Shown: in pieces, positions 17,528 to 26,973 of the stretch
How the letters are laid out: each line of letters starts with the position of its first letter
How positions within the stretch are numbered: the first letter of the stretch is position 1
Program-made: the position numbers and the translations under genes
DNA from: Planctomycetaceae bacterium
GTDB taxonomy: Bacteria; Planctomycetota; Planctomycetia; Planctomycetales; Planctomycetaceae
Assembly: GCA_041398785.1 (NCBI GenBank)
Contig: JAWKUA010000002.1
Span: forward strand, 1 to 64,000
Reading direction: 5' to 3'
Length of the DNA: 64,000 nt
The notes under the pieces: model-generated
The model's input: the letters and a program-made list of their open reading frames with translations, nothing else
Databases searched by the model: none
Told to the model about the DNA's origin: nothing

Positions 17528-18423
17528 CGCGAGGCTCCGGATAAATTGCAGCCACCAGTTATCTCCGCGTCGACACCCAGAGCCACGACCGGGAGTGCTT
17601 CGTTCAGGCTGCCGGACCGAAAGCCTTCCAGGTCCAGCGTGATCCGGCGAAACCCCAGCGAGCGAAAGTGCGAACAGACTTCCTCACGGCAGCGGTCATC
17701 CATCAGTTGCGCTAAGTCGGACAAAGGCAGTTCGATGCGAGCCACTTCGTCGGCTTCGTGACGAACGCGCAGTTCCCGCAGTCCTGTGATCTGCTTCAGG
17801 AACGCTTCCGCGAGTTCCACGCGCCGGACGCGCTCCTCCGTAACTTCCACGCCATACGCGATTCGACTGGCCAGACACGGCGAGGCAGGCTTTTCGGCAA
17901 CGCTGAGTTTCCAGTAGCGAGCCAGTTCCCGGACGGTGGCCTTGTCAATGCCGACGTCGATCAGCGGGCTGACGACTGCGTGATCCGCCGCCGCCTGCAT
18001 TCCGGGACGGTGATCGCCAAGGTCATCGACGTTGGCTCCGTTGATGATGCACGCGACGCCCAGTTCCTTCAGCTTTGAGGTCGCCAGAGAATACAGCGTG
18101 TCTTTGCAGAAGAAGCAGCGGTTGCCGGCGTTGGCCTGGTACTCGGGTCGCTGGAACTCGGTGGTATGAACTTCCACGTGCCGGATGCCGATCGACACCG
18201 CTTCTTCGCGAGCCGCGTTCCGTTCGGCAGTCGCCAGACTCGGGCTGACGGCGGTCACGGCAACCGCGTTCTCCCCCACCGCTTCGACAGCGGCTTTCGC
18301 CACAACCGCGCTGTCGACGCCGCCGGAAAATGCCACCGCGACCGACTCCAGCGACCGGATACGTTCGATCAACCGCTGCCGGACGTCTGTCAGGCTGATG
18401 TTTCGCTCAGTCGTAGATGGCAT
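17524..18423 (-). CDS. larE: ATP-dependent sacrificial sulfur transferase LarE
   Basis: LarE adds sulfur to a nicotinic-acid-derived dinucleotide to make the nickel-pincer cofactor of lactate racemase and related LarA-like racemases. The 299-residue protein shows the PP-loop AFSGGVDSAVVAK (about 31-43), GNRCFFCKDTLY, INGANVDDLGDHRPGM, and the sulfur-donor cysteine of PCLASRIAYG (Cys183). The length is normal. No larA, larB or larC is in the window, so the pathway partners lie elsewhere. The downstream partner here is an Uma2 gene overlapping by four bases. Confidence 0.93.
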   Translation of the reverse strand: MPSTTERNISLTDVRQRLIERIRSLESVAVAFSGGVDSAVVAKAAVEAVGENAVAVTAVSPSLATAERNAAREEAVSIGIRHVEVHTTEFQRPEYQANAGNRCFFCKDTLYSLATSKLKELGVACIINGANVDDLGDHRPGMQAAADHAVVSPLIDVGIDKATVRELARYWKLSVAEKPASPCLASRIAYGVEVTEERVRRVELAEAFLKQITGLRELRVRHEADEVARIELPLSDLAQLMDDRCREEVCSHFRSLGFRRITLDLEGFRSGSLNEALPVVALGVDAEITGGCNLSGASR

Positions 18424-19020
18424 GAGAAATTTCGCTGAAACGGAAGGGACACAATTATCTTAACCGCGCAGCGCTGCGTTTTCGTCCGGTGCGAGGAAAG
18501 TTGGACTCCCGGTCTTCGCAAGACGCATCCTGCCAGCTGTGGTCGGTGCGAAGCCGAACGTGTTTTCGGGTGCTCGTCGGCAGGCGGGCACTCTCCCGTC
18601 AAGCGGCTGGCGGGCCGAAATCCGGGTCAATCGCTGCAGCTAAGAGTCGCGCGTTGCCGGGGTGGTTGCGAAGATTTGCTTTCCGAAATTCCTTGAACGA
18701 ATTACCCAGTTTGAACACTGCAACTTCAGGACCGCAAGCTGTCCACTGACGATCGGCGAACTAGACTTCCGCGTAGAATTGTCAGTTAGGAAACCCAAAG
18801 CGACCGCGCAAAATGTAAATTCGGCGCAATCCGCACGGTAGCGGTCTCGAAGGGCGGTCCTGGCAGCGTTCAGAATGCATGGCTGCGAGAACCATGACAA
18901 CCGCTGCTTTTCGCAGTTTCTGCAGCCGCGGGACAAATCCGTCCGGTTAACGCTGTCGGGTTGCAATCCATAAGAACACCGAGCAGGGCTCAACACCACT
19001 TTCCAGACAAGGTCGATGGC
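18424..19020. other. Intergenic region upstream of the giant-protein cluster
   Basis: The 597 bases between divergent larE and protein A hold no convincing gene; the short open frames are Arg/Ser/Cys-rich and protein-unlike. The first 60-70% is likely the larE promoter side and the rest that of the A-B-C cluster, but no clear promoter consensus or terminator was found. Confidence 0.5.
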
Positions 19021-22000
19021 ATGCCGTCACCCGTTCACTTCTCAACCCGTTGCTGGCTGATCTTCGTCGCATTCGCATTCAGCGTCACAAGTCACTCCGC
19101 CATTGCGCAGGAACAGGCGGGGCAGGACCCGGCCACGGAGAATCCTGACGCGGTGGCGGCAGCGCCGGACGAAACCGAAACGGGAGCCGCGGACGATTCC
19201 GTCAGCAAGTGGGATCGGCTGATCTTTGTGCCGTTTCGAGAACTGCAGAAGGTATTCGACAACCAGGATGCGTCCGCCGTTATTCCTTACGCGCAATACG
19301 TCGAGCTGCTGCAGAACTATCTGGATCGGCAGGGCGGCAGGCTGCCGGCTCCCGACGCCATCATTACGAAGTCGGAATTCACCGGCGTTGTGGAAAAGGA
19401 TGTCGTCAGAATTCAGGCCCAGTTCCGGATCAGCGTTCTGCGGGAACAGGGCTGGGCTCGCGTGCCGCTGGCATTCGGTGACGCTGCGGTCGGCAAAGTC
19501 ACGGCCGGTGACAACAACGCGATCCTGCAGGGAATCGGCACGGGACGGTATTCGCTGCTGCTGAAGGGTCAGGGCGAGCACACTGTGACAATCGAACTGT
19601 TGTCGACGGTCAGGACTTCGCCGGAAGCGCGTTCGTTCCGGCTCAGCACTCCCCCCGTCGGCATCAGCGAATTGTCGCTGACGATCCCGGAACCGGACCA
19701 GACCGTCACGATCAATCCCGTGCAGGTTCTGCTTCCGACGGACGGCGGCAACGACCAGCAGACGGTGGTCAAAGCCAGCCTGGGCGCGACGGAACAGATT
19801 GACGTCCAGTGGAATCCGCGCGCGGGAACGAAGCCGGTGATGGACCTGCTGACCAGCGTCACCAACGTCAGTTCCGTGCGGATCGAACCGGGTCTGATTC
19901 AGACAACGACATCGCTGGACTACGAAATCCTGCGGGGCGAACTTCGCGAAGTGACAATTCTCGTTCCACCGGATGCCCGCATTATCGACGTTGTGTCCGG
20001 CAACGGCCGCATTCGGTCGTGGAACACCGAAGCGGTCGGTACGACGCATCAGCAGATTCGCGTGGAACTGCTGACTCCCGCGACCGGCAGATTTCAGATC
20101 GATGTCCAGACCGAGCGCGTCCCGGACGGTGACACGTTTCAGCTTGTCGGCAAATCTCCGGACAGCGGCGTGCTTGCGGGAGTACACGCGGATTCCGTGG
20201 TCCGCGAATCCGGACGGATTGCGGTCAGCATCGATCCGTCACTGACGATGCTGGTGCAGGAACAGTCCGGCATGAAACGCATCGACGCGGCAGCCACCTT
20301 GAAGGAAGCTTCCGCGCCGGGAGCGCAGGCGTGGGAATTCAGCGGCATGACAGGTCGCCTGATCGTCCGGACGAAACCCGTCGAACCGCGGTTGCTGGTC
20401 GATCAGGGCATGCGCCTGATCTTCGGTGATGATGACCTGCGGCTGGTGACACGACTGACGTACAACGTCGAGCGAGCCGGTGTCTTCCAACTGCAGCTGG
20501 AATTTCCGGAAGCGCTGACGATCGACACGGTGCAGGCCGACGGCATGAGCGAATTCAATGTCGACCAGGATGCCGGCAAGCTGACACTGTCCCTGACGGA
20601 AAAACGCGTCGGCACCGTGATCGTCGACATTACTGCTCACCAGCCGTTCGATTCGACGTCGGACAACGTCGAAACGACGTTGCCAACCATCACACCTGTC
20701 GGGGTCGAGCGTGAAACGGGCCGCATCGCGGTGTTCGCCCCGCAATACCTGAATGTGATCACACTGGACGAGAATACCACCGGCGCGTTTCCGGCTCCGG
20801 CGGCTGATCCGGCCGCCGTCGGCCACGCTCAGCGAGTTTCGTCGTGGCAATACACGCAGCGGCCCGTCAACCTGGTCATCAAAACATCACCCCGCCCGGC
20901 TCAGCTTTCAGCCAGCGTCGCCACGACGGCAACCATCGATCCGGACCTGATGAAAATCAGCAGCGTGGTTCGCTTCGACGTGCGCAATGCCGGCATCGAC
21001 ACCTACCTGATCGCTGTTCCTGAAGCGATCGCCGGCGATGTCCGATTCCGGTCGCTGAACGCCAGCCACGTGATTCAACAGCGCAACAAGGCGGCGGAGG
21101 CTGTTGATGGTCTGGTCACCTGGACGCTGATTCTTCAGGACGAAGTCACCGGTCAAGTCGCTCTGGCCGTCGACTGGGAAGTGCCGCTGCAGGACATGGA
21201 AGCCGATGCCGCCGAACAGACGCTGACACTGCAGCCTCCGCAGGTGAAATCGCCATTCGACGAGGACCAGGCCGACAAGCGCCGCGTCACGCTGACTCAG
21301 ACAAAGGGTGAAATCCGCTTGCTGAGACATGAATCGCTGTCGATCGCCGCGGAGGCTGTCGGCGACACGGTCGAAAAAATTGACGTTCGTGAGCTGGAAC
21401 TGACGCCGCAGGAAGGCTACCTGGCGTTCCGGTATTTTTCGCAGCCGGCTTCGGCAACTGTCACGGTCCGCAAGCACGAAGTTCACGAAGTTGTGGCGAC
21501 CGTTGTTTCGCGAGCCGCCGTGGAAATTGTGACCGAAAAACAGCGGCTGGCCGCCTATCGTGCCCGCTTCCGCATCACCAGCAGCGAACGTCAGCGACTG
21601 CGGATCGATCTGCCCGACGGAGCCGATCTGCAGGCTCCGCTGATCAACGGCCAGCGAACCACCTTCGAAGCGGCAGCCGGCGTGCAGGCCGCGGAAGGCT
21701 GGGATCCGTACTACATCAACATCAGCCGCGAAGGCACGTCGGACGAAAGCTTTCTGCTGTCCTTTCAGTTCCGCTGCCCCATTATCGAAGCGACTGTCGA
21801 CGCGTCGAATCCCGGCGAACCGACAGTCCTTCCCTACGACAAACGAGGCGGCACGCAGGTGCTGCGACTGCCAATCACCGGCGACAGCAGTGGTGGAACC
21901 GTCGTGCAGGAAACCCGCGTCGCCGTCTGGACTCCCGACGACGTTTCTCAGTTTGATGAACCGGAATCCTGGACCATCATCGGACAACAAGTGTGGTCGT

Positions 22001-22578
22001 GGAATCCTCTGCGGTCGTCATCGACTCCGCGGGCCGCCGCGGAACTCGACGACTGGGTGGGCGATTCCGGAGCGGCGTCATCCGACTTCGCGCGGCAGGG
22101 AAACGTCACCGTCTATCGCGCACTCGGGCCACAGGCAACGATCCGGATTGACTGGTGGAAGCGGCCGTTTCTGGTCGGCGTTCTGTGCGGAACGCTGATA
22201 CTTGTCGGATTCGTCCTGCGGCGCACGTCCTGGGAAAACCGCATTACGATCGTGATTCTTGCCTGCGTCGCGCTTTGCGTCTGGGCTTTGAACGACAGCC
22301 ACGCCGCGATGCAGACGCTGACGGCGAGTTCTCCCGGACTGCTGGCTGTCGCCGGTATGTGGCTGGTGGGTCTGGTTCTGGGCAATCACAACCACAACCA
22401 GAATCACAACCAGAATCATCCGGCACCGCCGAATCCCGGTCCGCCGCCGGGTACTCCGGCATCACCTCGCCCGATGAATCCGGCACCTGCGGCGGAAAAA
22501 CCGCTTCCTCCGGGAACCGTGGTCCCGTCACCCGAAGTCCGCAAGGCCATGGACGACCTGATGGGAGGTGGAAAATGA
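19021..22578 (+). CDS. Giant exported membrane-anchored protein A of a three-gene cluster
   Basis: A 1185-residue protein of unknown function. A signal peptide (residues 1-30, ending SAIAQ) is followed by an acidic Ala/Glu/Asp-rich linker. A module at about 85-190 (AQYVELLQNYLDRQ, RVPLAFGDAAVGKV, AGDNNAILQG, GRYSLLL) recurs in proteins B and C. The body is a long series of Thr/Val-rich beta-type sequence with repeated hydrophobic/basic alternation, as in beta-sandwich repeats. The C-terminus has three hydrophobic helices (about 1048-1120), then an Asn/His repeat (NHNHNQNHNQNH) and a Pro-rich tail. Expected topology: large extracytoplasmic part, membrane anchor, small tail. ATG 19021 was chosen over an upstream in-frame ATG-like start at 18961 because the signal peptide begins there. 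Its stop overlaps the start of B (ATGA), with a strong gggaggtgg ribosome-binding site inside A's last codons. Confidence 0.8.
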   Translation: MPSPVHFSTRCWLIFVAFAFSVTSHSAIAQEQAGQDPATENPDAVAAAPDETETGAADDSVSKWDRLIFVPFRELQKVFDNQDASAVIPYAQYVELLQNYLDRQGGRLPAPDAIITKSEFTGVVEKDVVRIQAQFRISVLREQGWARVPLAFGDAAVGKVTAGDNNAILQGIGTGRYSLLLKGQGEHTVTIELLSTVRTSPEARSFRLSTPPVGISELSLTIPEPDQTVTINPVQVLLPTDGGNDQQTVVKASLGATEQIDVQWNPRAGTKPVMDLLTSVTNVSSVRIEPGLIQTTTSLDYEILRGELREVTILVPPDARIIDVVSGNGRIRSWNTEAVGTTHQQIRVELLTPATGRFQIDVQTERVPDGDTFQLVGKSPDSGVLAGVHADSVVRESGRIAVSIDPSLTMLVQEQSGMKRIDAAATLKEASAPGAQAWEFSGMTGRLIVRTKPVEPRLLVDQGMRLIFGDDDLRLVTRLTYNVERAGVFQLQLEFPEALTIDTVQADGMSEFNVDQDAGKLTLSLTEKRVGTVIVDITAHQPFDSTSDNVETTLPTITPVGVERETGRIAVFAPQYLNVITLDENTTGAFPAPAADPAAVGHAQRVSSWQYTQRPVNLVIKTSPRPAQLSASVATTATIDPDLMKISSVVRFDVRNAGIDTYLIAVPEAIAGDVRFRSLNASHVIQQRNKAAEAVDGLVTWTLILQDEVTGQVALAVDWEVPLQDMEADAAEQTLTLQPPQVKSPFDEDQADKRRVTLTQTKGEIRLLRHESLSIAAEAVGDTVEKIDVRELELTPQEGYLAFRYFSQPASATVTVRKHEVHEVVATVVSRAAVEIVTEKQRLAAYRARFRITSSERQRLRIDLPDGADLQAPLINGQRTTFEAAAGVQAAEGWDPYYINISREGTSDESFLLSFQFRCPIIEATVDASNPGEPTVLPYDKRGGTQVLRLPITGDSSGGTVVQETRVAVWTPDDVSQFDEPESWTIIGQQVWSWNPLRSSSTPRAAAELDDWVGDSGAASSDFARQGNVTVYRALGPQATIRIDWWKRPFLVGVLCGTLILVGFVLRRTSWENRITIVILACVALCVWALNDSHAAMQTLTASSPGLLAVAGMWLVGLVLGNHNHNQNHNQNHPAPPNPGPPPGTPASPRPMNPAPAAEKPLPPGTVVPSPEVRKAMDDLMGGGK

Positions 22579-25500
22579 CGGCGCCGAAATATTTCACTTC
22601 AGGCTGGGACGAAAAGCCCCGGCGCGTCACGACGCGGCGCGCCGAGCCGACCGGTCCGCGGACTGCTGCCCGGGCTTTGCTGTCCAGTCTTACCGCGATG
22701 ATCGTGGCGGTCTGTGTCGCGGCAGGTTCGGCGATCGCTCAGGAACCGAATCTGGCGCGCGAAAGGTACGTTCCGGCCGATCAGCTGGATGTCATCTTCG
22801 AACGCACTCCCAACGGAGTCATGCTGCCGAAAACAGAGTTCGAATCTCTGATGCAGAAAGCCGACCTGGCGCGCAAACGTCATCTGGACATCCCGGCGAC
22901 GATTACCGTTCGATCGGCCGCGTATTCCGTCCGGCAGGTGGACAGCCACGCCGTCGTGGAACTTCGCGTTGACGTTGAACAGTTCATCGACGACTGGCAG
23001 TCGGTCAGCATCCCGGCGGGACATCTGGACCTTGAGGAAGCCACGATCGACGGCGAGCCGGCGTTTGTCGGCAGGGATCCTCAGCAGCCGGCAACGATCA
23101 CGCTGCTGCATCGCGAATCGGGGCGGTTCACACTGACTCTGAAGCTGTCGACGCCGCTGGGAACGGTTGGCAGCGATCGGGTTGCCGTGTTTGGAGTTCT
23201 GCCGAACGCCGCGGCGACACTGGAAATCGCCAGCCGCGAAAACCAGTCCGTCGAAGTCAACAATCTGACACTGAAACGTCCGGCCGCTGTCGATCAGGCG
23301 GCCACCTATCAGTTACCGATCGGATCCCTGTCCGAGGTCCGCATCCGCTGGACGTCGGGAGGCCGCCAGTCAGAAGCGGAAACTCTGGTGTTTGCCCGAA
23401 CAGCGGCGTCCGCGCGGCTGTCCGTCGACACGCTGCGGTGGGAATCTCAGACACGAATCACGGTGTACGGAACTCCCGTCAATCAGATCATTGCCAGCGT
23501 TCCTTCGTCGCTGGAAGTCACGTCCGTCGAAAGCACGGGTCTGGAATCCTGGAAGCTGGAAGACGATCCGCAGCGGTCCGGGTTCACTCGCGCGGTGCTG
23601 ACGTATCGCCAGCCGTTTACAGACGACCGCATCGTGTCGATCGCGGGTGTCGCCGCGGCGGAAAGCGGCCGCGCCACGCAGATCCCGACGCTGCAGTTCA
23701 GCAATGTGACGGCTCACACGGGACGATTGAACGTTTCGCACGAAGACCAGCTGCGGCTGCGTTCGGAAGCGGGCACCGGGATTCGCCAGTTGAGCGTCAA
23801 CGAACTGCCGATCAGCGCCGCCGACACATCCGTATTCGATTTCTGGCTGCAGGACTTCAGTCTGTCCGTCGCGGTGCGGCCGCGAGATCGCGAACTGTTC
23901 AGCCAGGTGAACTCGATACTCAGCTTTTCCGACACACTGTCGAGCCTTCAGGTTGATGTGACTGTCGAACCGCTGAATGAAGCAATCTTTGAGCTGGAAC
24001 TCAGTCTGCCGGCGGGCTGGCAGATCGAGAACCTGAACGGCGGCTCTGAGCAGCCGGTCCTTTGGCGTCCGGTCGGAAACGTCCAGGACGGCAACCCGCT
24101 GCGGATTGTCGTGGAACCGTTGATTGCCGTAACCCCTGGTCAACTGCTGAATTTTACGCTGCGGATGCGGCGATCAATTCCTGATCCGGAAACGCCTCAG
24201 TCACTGCCACTGCCCGTTGTGTCAGCTCCGGAGGCCACGCTTGTGGCCGGCAGCTACCGAGTCTCCGCGGCATCGGATCTGGAGGTTGCTCCGGTGGACA
24301 TTCAGGGACTGGTGCCGATCGCGACCGAAGGCGATTCGCTGCTGTTTGAAACTCAGGGGACGACGTTTTCCGGTCAGCTTTCCATTGCACGCCGTCCGGT
24401 GCGTATGTCCGCGCGAGCCGAACTGCGGACGTGGGCGGATTCCCGTCAGAAGACCACGCTGGCCACGATCACGGTCGATGTCACCAACGGCACGACACGA
24501 ACGCTGCAACTGCTTGTTCCCGAAGACGCCGGAGCGGAACTGCGGTTCACGGTAGCGTCCATCGGCCAGGTTCCCGGCTTCGATCAGCAGCAGGTTCCGT
24601 CGGAGATTGCCATCACCGAACAGTCGCCCGCGGAACCGGTTGACGGGCTGCGAGCCTACAACCTGACGTTTGACCACCGGTTTGCCGGATCGGTCACGCT
24701 GCAGACCGTGATCGAAAACGACCGAGCCGCCGGTGATCCGATTGCCGCTCCGCTGCTGCGAGTTCCCGGTGCGGTGCGGCAGCACGGACTGCTGGTGTTT
24801 GAAGCAACGCCGGAACAGCAGCTTGCGGCGGCCGAAGGCGCAATGTCGGGACTGACGTCGGCGGATCCCGGGCTGGTGAATGCTCCCGCGGAACGGACCA
24901 GCCGGCGCACGGCTCTGGTGTACCGCTATGTTCAGCCCGATTATTCGCTGGTGGTCAGCGAAACGCGGTTTGATACTCAGCCCGTCCCGACGGCCGTCTG
25001 CGAAACCGTCGAAAACGTCAGCCTGCTCAGCGATACCGGCTCAATCCAGCGAGCCGCCACGGTGCATCTGCGATGCGTGGGAATCCAGACACTCAGATTC
25101 TCGCTGCCGGAATCGAACAACACGTTTCTGTGGTCGACCGTGCTGAACGGCGAAGCGATCGAAGTGCGCCGCGACGGCGATCACTATCTGGTCGCCATCC
25201 CGACGGACACAGGGCGGACCGAGCATACTCTGGAGATCCTCTTCGAAACTCCGGGCGATGAATTCGGCGGCTTCGGAACAACGCGGCAGGATTCGGTTTC
25301 GCTGTCGATCGACACGGAGCAGGGCACGGCTCAGCCGATTGAGATTCTGGAACAGACCTGGGACGTCCGCTACCCCGGCGATTCGCTGCTGCTGGATCAC
25401 GACGGCGGGTTTCATCCGCTGAACGGCATGGATCAACCTGGCTGGCTGCAACGGTTCGGCTCAGCATTCCAGCTTCCCACCGGAAGAACTCTGTGGCAGA

Positions 25501-26234
25501 AGCTGATCCCGACGGCCATCTTCCTGCTGCTGCTGTTCGTGGCAACGGTCCTGATGGTGCGGCGGCGGTGGAAGTCACTGGCGGTGTGCGGTGCCGGATG
25601 TGTCCTGCTGTTTCTTGTCCTGCAATTCGGAACGCTCTCGCTAAGCGAACGAGCCGCCTCCAGCTATTTCACTGACGCCGCGGAGTCTGTTTCAACGCCA
25701 GCCGGCGATCGTGGCTCCGTCTTTGAACAGATCGGAGTTGATTTCGACTTCAATGTGGGACCTGAGTTGATGGGTGGCACGAATGAACTATTCGGTCAGG
25801 GCGGAGGACAGCAGTTTGGTGGTCAGGGTGGAGGGATGCCGTTCGACGGGCGGCAGGAACTGTTCGACCAGGTGCGGCGAATGAACGCTCCGCGCGACGA
25901 CTTCAGCGGACAAGTTGCAGGTTTGGTGGCGAACGGTCAGCAGGGTGGTCAGGGCGGGGACAGCCGTCTGACAGCCGACGTGAACTTTTCGATCAAGCCG
26001 CCGCATGAACCAATCCGGCGATCGGAGCAGCGGCCGGATGCAGGGATCAATGGGCAGTGGCGGATTCGGCGGCGCCGGTGGTGGCATAGGCGGCGGCGGA
26101 CTCGGCGGTGGCGGACTCGGCGGTGGCGTGGGCGTTGGCATGGGCGTTGGCATGGGCGGATACGCCGGTGGTGCGCCCGGAGCTCCGGCAACGGCCGAAC
26201 CCACGAATGCAGCAACCGTTCAACCGCCGTCTGA
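22575..26234 (+). CDS. Giant exported membrane-anchored protein B, main part (frame broken near the end)
   Basis: A paralogue-like partner of A. About 1140 credible residues: a 33-residue basic leader, then a signal-type helix (about 34-56, ending AGSAIAQ). The shared N-terminal module covers about 65-170 (LPKTEFESLMQKA, SVSIPAGHLDLEEATIDG). A long beta-type body follows, and two hydrophobic helices near 975-1020 (LIPTAIFLLLLFVATVLMV, LAVCGAGCVLLFLVLQFG). A Gly/Gln-rich region comes next. From about residue 1150 this frame turns into Arg/Trp-rich sequence, the typical signature of a Gly-rich frame read one base off. The true continuation is the overlapping frame 26005-26757. The start ATG 22575 overlaps the stop of A by four bases and has a strong ribosome-binding site, so A and B are translationally coupled. 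Confidence 0.75.
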   Translation: MTAPKYFTSGWDEKPRRVTTRRAEPTGPRTAARALLSSLTAMIVAVCVAAGSAIAQEPNLARERYVPADQLDVIFERTPNGVMLPKTEFESLMQKADLARKRHLDIPATITVRSAAYSVRQVDSHAVVELRVDVEQFIDDWQSVSIPAGHLDLEEATIDGEPAFVGRDPQQPATITLLHRESGRFTLTLKLSTPLGTVGSDRVAVFGVLPNAAATLEIASRENQSVEVNNLTLKRPAAVDQAATYQLPIGSLSEVRIRWTSGGRQSEAETLVFARTAASARLSVDTLRWESQTRITVYGTPVNQIIASVPSSLEVTSVESTGLESWKLEDDPQRSGFTRAVLTYRQPFTDDRIVSIAGVAAAESGRATQIPTLQFSNVTAHTGRLNVSHEDQLRLRSEAGTGIRQLSVNELPISAADTSVFDFWLQDFSLSVAVRPRDRELFSQVNSILSFSDTLSSLQVDVTVEPLNEAIFELELSLPAGWQIENLNGGSEQPVLWRPVGNVQDGNPLRIVVEPLIAVTPGQLLNFTLRMRRSIPDPETPQSLPLPVVSAPEATLVAGSYRVSAASDLEVAPVDIQGLVPIATEGDSLLFETQGTTFSGQLSIARRPVRMSARAELRTWADSRQKTTLATITVDVTNGTTRTLQLLVPEDAGAELRFTVASIGQVPGFDQQQVPSEIAITEQSPAEPVDGLRAYNLTFDHRFAGSVTLQTVIENDRAAGDPIAAPLLRVPGAVRQHGLLVFEATPEQQLAAAEGAMSGLTSADPGLVNAPAERTSRRTALVYRYVQPDYSLVVSETRFDTQPVPTAVCETVENVSLLSDTGSIQRAATVHLRCVGIQTLRFSLPESNNTFLWSTVLNGEAIEVRRDGDHYLVAIPTDTGRTEHTLEILFETPGDEFGGFGTTRQDSVSLSIDTEQGTAQPIEILEQTWDVRYPGDSLLLDHDGGFHPLNGMDQPGWLQRFGSAFQLPTGRTLWQKLIPTAIFLLLLFVATVLMVRRRWKSLAVCGAGCVLLFLVLQFGTLSLSERAASSYFTDAAESVSTPAGDRGSVFEQIGVDFDFNVGPELMGGTNELFGQGGGQQFGGQGGGMPFDGRQELFDQVRRMNAPRDDFSGQVAGLVANGQQGGQGGDSRLTADVNFSIKPPHEPIRRSEQRPDAGINGQWRIRRRRWWHRRRRTRRWRTRRWRGRWHGRWHGRIRRWCARSSGNGRTHECSNRSTAV

Positions 26235-26757
26235 TCAGCCTGCGCCTCCCTTCGCGTCCGACCCATCGGGGCAACAAGCCTTGTTCGGCCAGCTCGGCGG
26301 TGAGGTTTCGGAAGTGCCGCAGAGAAAATCCGGCTCCGCTCGCCTGTCCGTGCGAGTCGACCTGCAGACTCCGGACGACTATCGGTCCACCGGCTTCCGG
26401 TCCGTCGGAACGACCAACGGAGCCGGGCAGCTTGATGTCGTGATTCAGAACCGCCACCAGTTGATGGCTCTGAGGCTTCTGACTGCCTTTCTTGTCGTGC
26501 TGCTGTGCCGATGGCTGGCGGGAAGCTCGTGGCTTTCGCGACTGTCGGTCGTCACGGTATTCGGGCTGGCAGCCATCGCCGCAGTTCCGCTGTTGCCCAA
26601 TCAATGGCAGGCCGTCGCCGACGGCGTCGTCATCGGAACAGTCGTCGCCATTGGCTTGTGGCTGGTCTGCGCAACGATGCATTGCTGCCGCTCGTGGACG
26701 GAATCACTGCGACACAAATTTGAAAACAGGGAAAACCGGCACATGGAAGCAACGTGA
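26005..26757 (+). CDS. C-terminal part of protein B in the shifted frame
   Basis: This frame carries the Gly-rich segment MGSGGFGGAGGGIGGG, further Gly repeats, a hydrophilic domain (KSGSARLSVRVDL, GAGQLDVVIQ) and two to three hydrophobic helices near its end (LTAFLVVLLCRWLAG, LSVVTVFGLAAIAAVPLLP, VIGTVVAIGLWLVCA). Two C-terminal helices after a Gly-rich linker match the architecture of A and C. Removing one T in the run aactttt (about 25984-25988), or an equivalent one-base change before 26050, joins it to the main part of B. Alternatively it is a separate small gene beginning at ATG 26005; the lack of a ribosome-binding site and the loss of sense in the first frame make this less likely. 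Confidence 0.6.
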   Translation: MNQSGDRSSGRMQGSMGSGGFGGAGGGIGGGGLGGGGLGGGVGVGMGVGMGGYAGGAPGAPATAEPTNAATVQPPSDQPAPPFASDPSGQQALFGQLGGEVSEVPQRKSGSARLSVRVDLQTPDDYRSTGFRSVGTTNGAGQLDVVIQNRHQLMALRLLTAFLVVLLCRWLAGSSWLSRLSVVTVFGLAAIAAVPLLPNQWQAVADGVVIGTVVAIGLWLVCATMHCCRSWTESLRHKFENRENRHMEAT

Positions 26758-26790
26758 TGGCGTCTCAGGCGTGTGGCAGATGCGAATCTA

Positions 26791-26864
26791 CCCCGCCAGC
26801 CGCGGGGCGCTAGCCTCGGTTCACTGCGGGCATAACCGCAGCTAGCGCCGTGCGGCTCGCGGGC
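26791..26864. repeat. Long palindrome between proteins B and C (REP-like)
   Basis: The left arm (26791-26821) contains AGCCGCGGGGCGCTAGC and CTCGGTT. The right arm (26834-26863), read in reverse complement, gives AGCCGCACGGCGCTAGC and TGCGGTT. The arms agree at about 25 of 30 positions around a 12-base loop. Such GCTAGC-centred palindromes resemble mobile intergenic palindromic repeats. It may also terminate or stabilise the A-B message, separating it from C. Confidence 0.7.
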
Positions 26865-26973
26865 AGGTAACGACTCATCTGCCGCTCGCCTTAACGGACG
26901 GCAGGCGAGACAACAGCAACAGGAAACGAAGTGGGCAACAGAAACGCCGATCAGAACCTACGTGGATAAGAAA

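Noticed and set aside
22155..22574. N-terminal extension of protein B into the 3' end of A
   Set aside because: It overlaps the conserved membrane segments of A in another frame. ATG 22575 has a strong ribosome-binding site and the ATGA overlap.
25940..26060. Programmed ribosomal frameshift in protein B
   Set aside because: No canonical slippery heptamer plus downstream structure is evident. A sequence or assembly indel is simpler; still open to read checks.
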